Below, one piece after another: positions 1 through 6,414 of a DNA stretch of 8,266 nucleotides. A program made the position numbers and the translations under genes. The stretch is from a bacterium. GTDB lineage: Bacteria; Vulcanimicrobiota; CADAWZ01. Under the pieces are notes generated by a model that saw nothing but the letters and a program-made list of their open reading frames with translations, searched no databases and was not told the DNA's origin. Every line of letters starts with the position of its first letter. The stretch's first letter is position 1. The DNA lies in NCBI GenBank assembly GCA_024409025.1, contig JAKSUM010000044.1, positions 1 through 8,266 of the forward strand, read 5' to 3'.

Positions 1-1800
1 CTGAAGGATGTTATTGGTCTTCAGGTCTCAAAAGAGGGCAAGATGCTTCTAAGCGAGGATGAAAAGATAAGGATTCTGACAAAGGAAGGCGCTTCCAAAT
101 ATTCAAAGGTAATAAGATTCTATACGCTCAAGGAGCAGAAGGTAAAGATAAAATATGCGGGAGTCACTAAAAAGGACGGAAGCAGGAATGATATTCTGAC
201 AAGTCCTGAAGGCGTTTCCGCCAAGCCTTTCGAGCCTCTGAAAAACAGCGGGCTTTATCAGGATCTCAGAGCTGTCGTTATTGATTTTGGAGCTGTAGAG
301 CCCGGAGACATTATAGAGTACGGGATTGATATAACGGATCAGCTTCCATATCCCGGCGGAGCCTTCTGGATGACGTCAATGGCTCAGGACACGGGCTTCA
401 TGAAGGATTCTTCCGCTTTTGTCACATATCCTAAGGACAGGGATGTTGCCTATGGGGCTGTCCATTCCGAAGACAAGGTCAATATAAAAAAGAAGACATC
501 GTCGGACATGAGCACTCTTACATATGCGGCAAGGAACGTTAAGCCGGCTAAGGAGGAAATAGCCTCTTATCCGCTTTCATCAACTCTTCCCAAAATTCTT
601 TTTACAAGCCTTAGGGACTGGAATTCGCTTGCGGCCATGATTGACGAGCTTGTAAAGGATAAGCTTGAGCTTTCTGCCGATATGAAGAAGGATCTCGGTG
701 TTATAGAGTCCCAGTCGTTAAAAAAGGATATTCCAGAGAAAATTTATTCACTTCTTAAAAGGACGAAGAACGTTATCCCTTCAGGACTTGGTCTTGGAGG
801 ATATAGATTCCACAAGGTGTCCGACATATATGCCCAGAAGTCAATAACGGCTTCTGATTCCGCCCTTCTGCTTTATGCTATGCTGAAGCATGAGGGTATT
901 GACGCAAGGCTTGCCCTTATTCCCTCTATAGGCGCCGGAACGGTTGATAAGTCCATTCCTTCTCCCCAGCAGTTTGATCTTCTTGCTGTTGCCATTAAGG
1001 GAGACGGCGGTTATATATGGCTTGATCCCAGCTTTAAGAATCCTAATTTTGGAGGTCTTCCCTCTGATGAGCAGGGATGCGAGGCATTCGTTCTTGACGG
1101 AATCTCAGGAACATTTGCCATGACCCCTGTAGAGCCCTTTAAGGCTAACAGGGAGGAAGTTGTCTCTGAAGTTTTCCTTCTTAAGGACGGAAGCGGGGAC
1201 GCCGTCATTAATCTGGACTTCTATGGCGCCAATGCAAGAACATGGAACGAGCTTTACGACGGCCTCAATGAACAGCAGCGGCAGAATCTCTTCAGGGTTG
1301 TCGCTTCCCGCACTGCCCCTAATGCAAATGTCATAAATTCGTCGCTGTCAGTCTCTAAAGGCGATGACAGTCCGTTTTCCGTATTTATACGGTTCTATAC
1401 TTTTGGAATGCTTAAAAAGACTGCTGACGGAAAATTTGACTGTCCTCTTCCCCTTCTCAAGGGCGGCGATTTCAGAAAAATAATATCAGAGGATCTCAGC
1501 TTGAGGACTGCTCCGGTATTTGTCGGAAACCTCTGTCAGGAGGACAGGAGATTCAGGATAGTAATTCCTGAAGGAACTGATATATTCTCCATGCCTGAAA
1601 GCCGCATGGTTGAAAATAATGTCGGATCTTTCCAGGTTGTCTGCGAAAGGACTGCAAACGGCATTTATTATGCAAGCAGGATGATCCTCAAAAAGAGCAA
1701 GGTTGAGAAAGATGAGTTCAATCAGCTTGAGGAGCTTCTGAAGGAAGCTGATAAGGCAAGAAACGAAAGAATTCTTATGACGGGGTTTGACGTTAAATAA
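1..1800 (+). CDS. DUF3857 / degenerate transglutaminase-like protein (5' partial)
   Basis: The reading frame is open from the first base, so the true start lies outside the window; the ATG at 43 is internal. The first ~110 residues resemble the DUF3857 domain: a statement of residue state (ILTKEGASKYSKV), then a QKVKIKYAGVTKKDG stretch. The middle resembles a transglutaminase-like fold, with ALLLYAMLKHEGIDARLAL near window codons 288-306 and the YIWLDPS strand near 339-345. In family members the segment before this helix reads roughly GDCKDKA. Here it reads TASDSA, putting Ala (850-852) where the catalytic Cys belongs. The usual FNH reads FDL, with Leu at 979-981 in place of His. Only the Asp (1024-1026) remains, so I infer a non-catalytic, perhaps binding or structural, domain. 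Members with this architecture are usually exported, but the N-terminus needed to see a signal peptide is missing. The C-terminal third is not recognisable. The stop overlaps the ispE start by one base. Family assignment is fairly sure; function is unknown. Confidence 0.8.
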   Translation: MKDVIGLQVSKEGKMLLSEDEKIRILTKEGASKYSKVIRFYTLKEQKVKIKYAGVTKKDGSRNDILTSPEGVSAKPFEPLKNSGLYQDLRAVVIDFGAVEPGDIIEYGIDITDQLPYPGGAFWMTSMAQDTGFMKDSSAFVTYPKDRDVAYGAVHSEDKVNIKKKTSSDMSTLTYAARNVKPAKEEIASYPLSSTLPKILFTSLRDWNSLAAMIDELVKDKLELSADMKKDLGVIESQSLKKDIPEKIYSLLKRTKNVIPSGLGLGGYRFHKVSDIYAQKSITASDSALLLYAMLKHEGIDARLALIPSIGAGTVDKSIPSPQQFDLLAVAIKGDGGYIWLDPSFKNPNFGGLPSDEQGCEAFVLDGISGTFAMTPVEPFKANREEVVSEVFLLKDGSGDAVINLDFYGANARTWNELYDGLNEQQRQNLFRVVASRTAPNANVINSSLSVSKGDDSPFSVFIRFYTFGMLKKTADGKFDCPLPLLKGGDFRKIISEDLSLRTAPVFVGNLCQEDRRFRIVIPEGTDIFSMPESRMVENNVGSFQVVCERTANGIYYASRMILKKSKVEKDEFNQLEELLKEADKARNERILMTGFDVK

Positions 1801-2660
1801 TGGAAAATGCGCTTCTGCGCGCTTTCTGCAAGATAAACCTATCCTTAAAATTAGGCAGGAGGCGGTCTGACGGTTATCATGAGATTGATACCGTTATGCA
1901 GACTGTCTCCCTGCATGATGAAATAATATTCCGCCCGACTGACGGCCCTTCCAAGATGGATATATCAGGGCTTTCGGGCGGAATTTCAGTTTCTTCGGAT
2001 AATCTTGTGATGAGGGCGCTTGAAAAAATAAAATCCGTATGCGGCATAGAGCGCTGCTTTAATATATCTCTTATTAAAAAGACTCCTTCTGCTGCCGGAC
2101 TTGGAGGCGGATCTTCCGATGCCGCATCTGTTATATGCCTTTTCGGAAGAATGGCGGGATTGGAGGATTGCGAGCTCTCTCAGATATCTGCAGGTCTTGG
2201 AAGCGACATTCCCTTCTTCTGTTTCGGAGGAAGGTGCAGGTGCTCTGGAAGGGGAGAGGATGTCGAGCCTTTGGAGGACATAACCGAAAAGACGGTTCTG
2301 ATTTTAATGCCTGATTTTGGAATATCAACGGCTGAAGCTTACAGCCTTTGGGATCGCTTTATTGAAAATAATCCCGATTACTTCCACAAAGGAGGAAATG
2401 ATTTTGAAAAAGCGATATTTCCTTCATATCCTTTTCTTCCTAAAATAAAGGACAGGCTTTTCGAGCTCGGGGCGTCGTATGCTTCTATGAGCGGAAGCGG
2501 TTCTGCAATGTTCGGGATTTTTGATTCTGACAGTCTTTTTGAAAGGGCATGCTCTGACGTGTTTCTTAATTCCTCAGGAAATATTTTTAAGGCTGTAACT
2601 ATAGGAAGGAAAAGATTTCTTGAAGAGGGCGTAAGCCTTTGCTCTTTCAGACCGTTGTGA
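1800..2660 (+). CDS. ispE: 4-diphosphocytidyl-2-C-methyl-D-erythritol kinase
   Basis: This is the GHMP-family kinase that phosphorylates the 2-hydroxyl of CDP-methylerythritol with ATP, the fourth step of the MEP isoprenoid pathway in the cytoplasm. All family landmarks are present. The N-terminal AFCKINLSLKLG holds the putative catalytic Lys11, followed by SDGYHEIDTVMQ, which is typical of IspE. The ATP-binding glycine loop is PSAAGLGGGSSDAAS (residues 96-110). GSDIPFF holds the putative catalytic Asp136. GRGEDVEPL and the C-terminal motif MSGSGSAMFGIF (230-241) follow. At 286 residues it is of normal family length and looks intact. The start is placed at the ATG in TAATG, where the upstream gene stops. 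This puts the catalytic Lys at the usual distance from the N-terminus. I see no good Shine-Dalgarno, only a GGGG 14 bases upstream, so re-initiation after the upstream gene is likely. The local variant FGGRCRCSGRGE has Cys and Arg where small residues are usual, with no obvious consequence. Confidence 0.97.
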   Translation: MENALLRAFCKINLSLKLGRRRSDGYHEIDTVMQTVSLHDEIIFRPTDGPSKMDISGLSGGISVSSDNLVMRALEKIKSVCGIERCFNISLIKKTPSAAGLGGGSSDAASVICLFGRMAGLEDCELSQISAGLGSDIPFFCFGGRCRCSGRGEDVEPLEDITEKTVLILMPDFGISTAEAYSLWDRFIENNPDYFHKGGNDFEKAIFPSYPFLPKIKDRLFELGASYASMSGSGSAMFGIFDSDSLFERACSDVFLNSSGNIFKAVTIGRKRFLEEGVSLCSFRPL

Positions 2661-2678
2661 TCCGGATCACTTTTTTTT
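2657..2678 (+). terminator. Putative weak Rho-independent terminator of ispE
   Basis: A perfect palindrome GTGATCCGGATCAC (2657-2670) is followed at once by eight T residues (2671-2678). Folded as RNA it gives a 5-bp stem, GUGAU/AUCAC, closed by a CCGG loop, then a U-tract. It begins inside the ispE stop codon. The U-tract is good, but the stem is short and has only two G-C pairs, so termination may be partial. Because it is a perfect DNA dyad next to the recN promoter, it could instead, or also, be a protein-binding site. I cannot tell these apart from sequence. Confidence 0.4.
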
Positions 2679-2699
2679 ATCCCTCTGTTCTGCTATAAT
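2671..2699 (+). promoter_or_regulatory. Putative sigma-70-type promoter of recN
   Basis: TGCTATAAT at 2691-2699 is a perfect extended -10 element: TG, one base, then consensus TATAAT at 2694-2699. The -35 position at 17-bp spacing falls in the T-tract (2671-2676, TTTTTT), a poor match to TTGACA; an extended -10 often compensates for this. Transcription would begin near 2705-2707, giving a leader of about 20 bases before the ATG at 2725. No LexA box of the E. coli (CTGT-N8-ACAG) or Bacillus (GAAC-N4-GTTC) type is visible nearby. Confidence 0.6.
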
Positions 2700-2711
2700 A
2701 TTGGCGGATAC

Positions 2712-2718
2712 AGGGGGA
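2712..2718 (+). promoter_or_regulatory. Ribosome binding site deciding the recN start
   Basis: AGGGGGA lies six bases before the ATG at 2725, good Shine-Dalgarno spacing. It supports 2725 over the in-frame TTG at 2701, which has no such site and lies at or upstream of the predicted transcription start. Confidence 0.75.
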
Positions 2719-2724
2719 TTTTTT

Positions 2725-4371
2725 ATGATTGAATCTGTTTATATAAAGGATTTTATTCTTTTTGACGAGCTGAAAGTTGAATTCGGGAGAGGTCTTAATG
2801 TTTTTACAGGTGAGACCGGCGCTGGAAAAAGCATTATAATAAGCGCCATTGACACCGCACTTGGCGCAAAGGCCGGAAAAGATCTTATTAAAAGCGGGAG
2901 AAGGAAGGCTTTTATAGAGGCATCCTTCCGAATATCAGGATCATCTCTTGATTCCATGCTTGAGGAGCATGGAATAGACATGTTTGACGGAGAGCTTATA
3001 TTTTCGAGGGAGATAACATCATCCTCTTCAAGATGCAGGATAAACCGGACGCTTGTGCCTCTAGATACCGTTAGGACAATAAGGGCGGCTCTTGTCGATA
3101 TACATTCACAGCACCAGACTTATTCCTATATGTCCCCGTCATGCCATCTCTCCCTGCTGGACGGTTTTGGGGACGACTCTCATAGAAAGCTGATTGATGA
3201 ATATCGCATTCAGTATGCAGAATATCGTGCTGTTTCAAAAAAGATAGCCCTTATCACATCAAGAATGGCTGACAGCGAGAGAAGAAGGGACTTTCTTGCA
3301 TATCAGATAGGGGAGATAGAGTCTGCCCGCATTGAATCACAGAACGAGGATTCTGAGATCGAGGATGAGCTTAAGATCCTCCTCAATGCGGAAAAGCTTG
3401 GAGATTTAGCTCTTGAATCATATAATGCTTTGGAAAATGACGAATCCGGAGCTCTTGCAGCCATAGGAAGGGCTTCATCTGCCCTGTCAAAGATTTTATC
3501 TCTGGATTCATCCGTATCTCAGGCGGCGGAAATGCTTGATTCTGCCGCTGAAGCGGCTCGTGATGCGGCTATTCTTATGAGGCGTTACTGTGAAAATATA
3601 GAAAAGAATCCACATAGGATAAAGGCTCTTCAGGACAGGGCGGAGATCCTCAGCGATCTTAAGAGAAAATACGGGAGAACCCTTTCTGATGTTATAGCCT
3701 CTCTTGAATCCTTCCGTGAGGAGCTTGAATCCATAGATGCTGCTGAAGTCGATCTCGAATCTTTAAGAAAAAAGCTCTCTGATACGGAGAAGAAAATGGC
3801 ATTATGCGCTTCTTCCCTGTCTGAGAGCAGAAAAGCCCTTGCTGTTTCTGTTTCATCTCTGATAACGGAAAAGCTTAGGCTGCTTGAGCTTCCAAAGGCT
3901 GAATTTTTTGTCTCTTTGGATGACTGCGGGTTTTATTCCGAAGGAAGGGAAAAGGCTGAATTTCTTGTTTCTGTCAATGTTTCGGAGCCTTTAAGGCCCA
4001 TGGCAAAGACTGCCTCCGGAGGAGAAATTTCAAGAATAATGCTTGCTCTAAAGGCTGTTTTTGCTGATTCCGATATAATTGATACCGTAATTTTTGACGA
4101 GATTGATACCGGAATATCAGGAAAGGCATCGGCATCTGTTGCCCGAGAGCTTCTCAGCCTTTCGGAAAAACATCAGGTTCTTGCTGTAACTCATCAGGGC
4201 GTAATCGCCGCAAAGTCTTCAAAATACTTCTTTGTTGAGAAGGTGCAGGGGGATGAGACGTCTGTAACTGTAAGGGAGCTTGAAGGCGAAGAGAAGCTTA
4301 AGGCTCTTGCCGCCATGGTATTCGGCAAGGTTAATGAGGACTCTGTTAATTCGGCAAGATTTCTTCTTTAG
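2725..4371 (+). CDS. recN: DNA repair protein RecN
   Basis: RecN is a cytoplasmic SMC-like ATPase that helps recombinational repair of double-strand breaks. The protein, 548 residues from the chosen ATG, is of usual family length. The N-terminal half-site has MIESVYIKDFILFDEL, then the Walker A motif GETGAGKS (residues 29-36), then DIHSQHQ, the RecN counterpart of the family's DIHGQHEHQ. A long central region rich in Glu, Lys, Arg and Leu, from about residue 155 to 370, fits the coiled-coil arm. The C-terminal half-site has the ABC signature ASGGEISRIMLALK (SGGE at 431-434), Walker B VIFDEIDTGISG (Asp458, Glu459) and the switch His490 in AVTHQG. In most RecN proteins that His is followed by LPQVA; here it is QGVIA. 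The start is chosen from the Shine-Dalgarno and the family N-terminus; the frame is open back to a TTG at 2701. The gene has its own promoter after the ispE terminator-like element. It ends 39 bp from the convergent uvrB. Confidence 0.97.
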   Translation: MIESVYIKDFILFDELKVEFGRGLNVFTGETGAGKSIIISAIDTALGAKAGKDLIKSGRRKAFIEASFRISGSSLDSMLEEHGIDMFDGELIFSREITSSSSRCRINRTLVPLDTVRTIRAALVDIHSQHQTYSYMSPSCHLSLLDGFGDDSHRKLIDEYRIQYAEYRAVSKKIALITSRMADSERRRDFLAYQIGEIESARIESQNEDSEIEDELKILLNAEKLGDLALESYNALENDESGALAAIGRASSALSKILSLDSSVSQAAEMLDSAAEAARDAAILMRRYCENIEKNPHRIKALQDRAEILSDLKRKYGRTLSDVIASLESFREELESIDAAEVDLESLRKKLSDTEKKMALCASSLSESRKALAVSVSSLITEKLRLLELPKAEFFVSLDDCGFYSEGREKAEFLVSVNVSEPLRPMAKTASGGEISRIMLALKAVFADSDIIDTVIFDEIDTGISGKASASVARELLSLSEKHQVLAVTHQGVIAAKSSKYFFVEKVQGDETSVTVRELEGEEKLKALAAMVFGKVNEDSVNSARFLL

Positions 4372-4410
4372 AATTCCGTATGTGGCTCGGCAACATGTCT
4401 TTTGGGCATT
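4372..4410. other. Convergent recN/uvrB junction, no clear terminator
   Basis: These 39 bp separate the recN stop (TAG, 4369-4371) from the uvrB stop (TAA read on the minus strand, 4411-4413). The best pairing I find is ATGT with ACAT across nine bases, followed by a TTTT on the plus strand. It is too weak to call a bidirectional terminator. With no strong stop, the two transcripts may overlap at their 3' ends; this is inference. Confidence 0.5.
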
Positions 4411-6414
4411 TTACGCTCTCTCTTCGGCAGTGAACAGAGTCTCATGTCTGCTTATTATGGCTTTTCTTGCCTCCATCATCTCGTCTCTTAGAGCGGCTGC
4501 TTTCTCAAATTCAAGTTTTTTTGCAGCCTCCCTCATCTTTTTCTCGAGAGAGTCCGCTATATTTTTAAGCTCTGATAAGGACATCGAGGAGAATCCGGCA
4601 TCCGCTGCCTTTTCCTCCTGTGAAAAGTCGCCAAGTATATCCTTTACGGCTTTTTTTACGGTTTCTGGGACAATGCCATGAATCCTGTTGTATTCAAGCT
4701 GTATTTTTCTTCGCCTGTTTGTCTCGCTTATTGCCCTCTGCATGGAATCCGTTATATCGTCCGCATACATTATTACCGAGCCTGAAATGTTCCTTGCTGC
4801 CCTGCCGATTGTCTGTATAAGGGACGTTTCGGATCTTAGGAAGCCCTCCTTGTCGGCATCTAATATTGCGACAAGTGACACCTCCGGAAGATCCAGGCCT
4901 TCTCTGAGCAGATTGACGCCTACAAGGCAGTCAAATTTTCCGGCTCTTAAATCATGAAGTATTTTAATCCTGTCTGACGTATGGACTCCGGAATGGAGCC
5001 AATTGGTCCTGACTCCCTTTTCCTCAAGATATGACGACAGATCTTCTGCCATTTTCTTTGTAAGAGCCGTTACAAGGATTCTTTCGTTCCTTGCAGCTCT
5101 TGCTTCAGCCTCTTTTATCAGATCCTCTATGCAGTTTTCTGTTTTTCTGACTATTATTTCTGGATCAGGCAGTCCGGTAGGCCTCAGGATCTGTTCTGCC
5201 ATAACAGTGCTCTTCTGCTTTTCGTAATCGGATGGGGTTGCAGAGACAAATACGGTACTCCTTGCCTTCATCTCGAATTCCTCTATGCTCAGAGGCCTGT
5301 TGTCGTATGCCGACGGAAGTCTGAATCCATATGACACAAGGCTTTCCTTTCGGGCATGATCGCCCCTGAGCATGGCTTTGAGCTGTGGGACCGTTACATG
5401 TGATTCGTCTATCAGTATTATGAAGTCGTCTGGAAAATAGTCGAGCAGAGTATATGGGGCTTCGCCCTCTTCTCTGCCTGTCAGATGTCTTGAATAGTTT
5501 TCAATGCCCCTGCAGAATCCTGTTTCCTTCAGCATGACAAGATCGTTGAGAGTCCTTTCCTTTATTCTCTCCGCCTCCAGAAGCCTTCCCGATGATTCAA
5601 AAAATGATATCCTTTCATCAAGCTCCTTCTTTATGGATATTATCGCCCTGTCTATTTTTTCCTGAGGAACTGCAAAATGTTTTGCTGGCCATAGGACTGC
5701 TGATTTCAGCGATTCGATCGGCATGCCCGTCACATGATCATAACGCTTTATTGACTCTATCTCGTCGCCCCAGAATGTAATTCTAAGAGGTTCCTCCGCA
5801 TCTGCAGGATATACCTCGAGGTTTTCTCCTTTGAACCGGAACTGCCCTCTTTCAGGTATGAGGCTGTTTGACGAATACTGCATCTGTACAAGGCTTCTCT
5901 GAAGGCTTTCCCTCCTGATTTCCCTGCCTGTTTCCAATGTTACGGATGATGCCGTATAATCCTCTGGCGCTCCCAGTCCGTAGATGCAGGAGACGCTTGC
6001 TGTTATTATAACGTCCCGCCTTTCCAGAAGAGCCTGTGTTGCCTTATGCCTCAGCCTGTCTATCTCGGGGTTTATGGCGCAGTCCTTCTCTATGTAGGTG
6101 TCTGATGAGGACATATAAGCCTCAGGCCTGTAATAGTCGTAATAGCTTACAAAATACTCCACCGCATTTTCGGGAAAGAAGTCCCTGAATTCTGACGTAA
6201 GCTGGGCGGCAAGGGTCTTATTATGGGATATTACAAGGGCAGGGCGTCCAAGACCGGCTATTATCTGAGCCATTGTGAATGTCTTTCCCGATCCGGTTAT
6301 GCCCATAAGCGTCTGGCATGGGTTGCCTGCCTTTATTGAGTCTATGATTGCTTTCGCCGCTTTTTCCTGCTCGTTGGATATGGGGAAGGGTGAATGCAGT
6401 CTGGATTCCTTCAT
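4411..6414 (-). CDS. uvrB: Excinuclease ABC subunit B
   Basis: UvrB is the damage-verifying helicase-like subunit of nucleotide excision repair. It receives damage from UvrA and recruits UvrC for incision. At 667 residues it is of normal length and looks complete. Walker A is GITGSGKT (38-45). The DNA-clamping beta-hairpin region is YFVSYYDYYRPEAY (87-100). The UvrA-interaction region follows ASVSCIYGLG. Motif II is IDESH (335-339), motif III FVSATPS, motif V GVNLLREGLDLPEVSL and motif VI QTIGRAARN. A C-terminal UVR domain (about 613-650, LEFEKAAALRDEM), the UvrC-contact module, is present. One deviation is at 474-479: HSGVHT where relatives typically have HS(D/E)IDT. The start ATG overlaps the upstream DUF4127 stop in ATGA and has a GGAGG site four bases upstream, so translation should be efficient and coupled. 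No clear terminator follows within the 39-bp gap before recN. Confidence 0.98.
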   Translation of the reverse strand: MKESRLHSPFPISNEQEKAAKAIIDSIKAGNPCQTLMGITGSGKTFTMAQIIAGLGRPALVISHNKTLAAQLTSEFRDFFPENAVEYFVSYYDYYRPEAYMSSSDTYIEKDCAINPEIDRLRHKATQALLERRDVIITASVSCIYGLGAPEDYTASSVTLETGREIRRESLQRSLVQMQYSSNSLIPERGQFRFKGENLEVYPADAEEPLRITFWGDEIESIKRYDHVTGMPIESLKSAVLWPAKHFAVPQEKIDRAIISIKKELDERISFFESSGRLLEAERIKERTLNDLVMLKETGFCRGIENYSRHLTGREEGEAPYTLLDYFPDDFIILIDESHVTVPQLKAMLRGDHARKESLVSYGFRLPSAYDNRPLSIEEFEMKARSTVFVSATPSDYEKQKSTVMAEQILRPTGLPDPEIIVRKTENCIEDLIKEAEARAARNERILVTALTKKMAEDLSSYLEEKGVRTNWLHSGVHTSDRIKILHDLRAGKFDCLVGVNLLREGLDLPEVSLVAILDADKEGFLRSETSLIQTIGRAARNISGSVIMYADDITDSMQRAISETNRRRKIQLEYNRIHGIVPETVKKAVKDILGDFSQEEKAADAGFSSMSLSELKNIADSLEKKMREAAKKLEFEKAAALRDEMMEARKAIISRHETLFTAEERA

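Noticed and set aside
43..1800. ATG at 43 as the true start of the DUF3857 gene
   Set aside because: The frame is open and family-like upstream to base 1, no ribosome site precedes this ATG at proper spacing in a gene-start context, and the DUF3857 pattern starts before it.
1809..1820. GCGC-TTCT-GCGC hairpin just inside the ispE start
   Set aside because: It is a four-base stem within coding sequence, easily expected by chance, with no further pairing to suggest a regulatory RNA.
2685..2713. CTGT and ACAG half-sites around the recN promoter as a LexA box
   Set aside because: They are separated by 21 bases rather than the eight of the E. coli-type site, so they do not form a recognisable operator.
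2701..2724. TTG at 2701 as the recN start, adding eight residues
   Set aside because: It overlaps the region just after the -10 element, has no Shine-Dalgarno, and the family N-terminus begins at the ATG at 2725, which has AGGGGGA six bases upstream.
4280..4681. Plus-strand open frame of 133 codons running from the recN end into antisense uvrB
   Set aside because: It overlaps recN in another frame and then reads antisense to uvrB. Its composition is that of a shadow frame and it matches no family.
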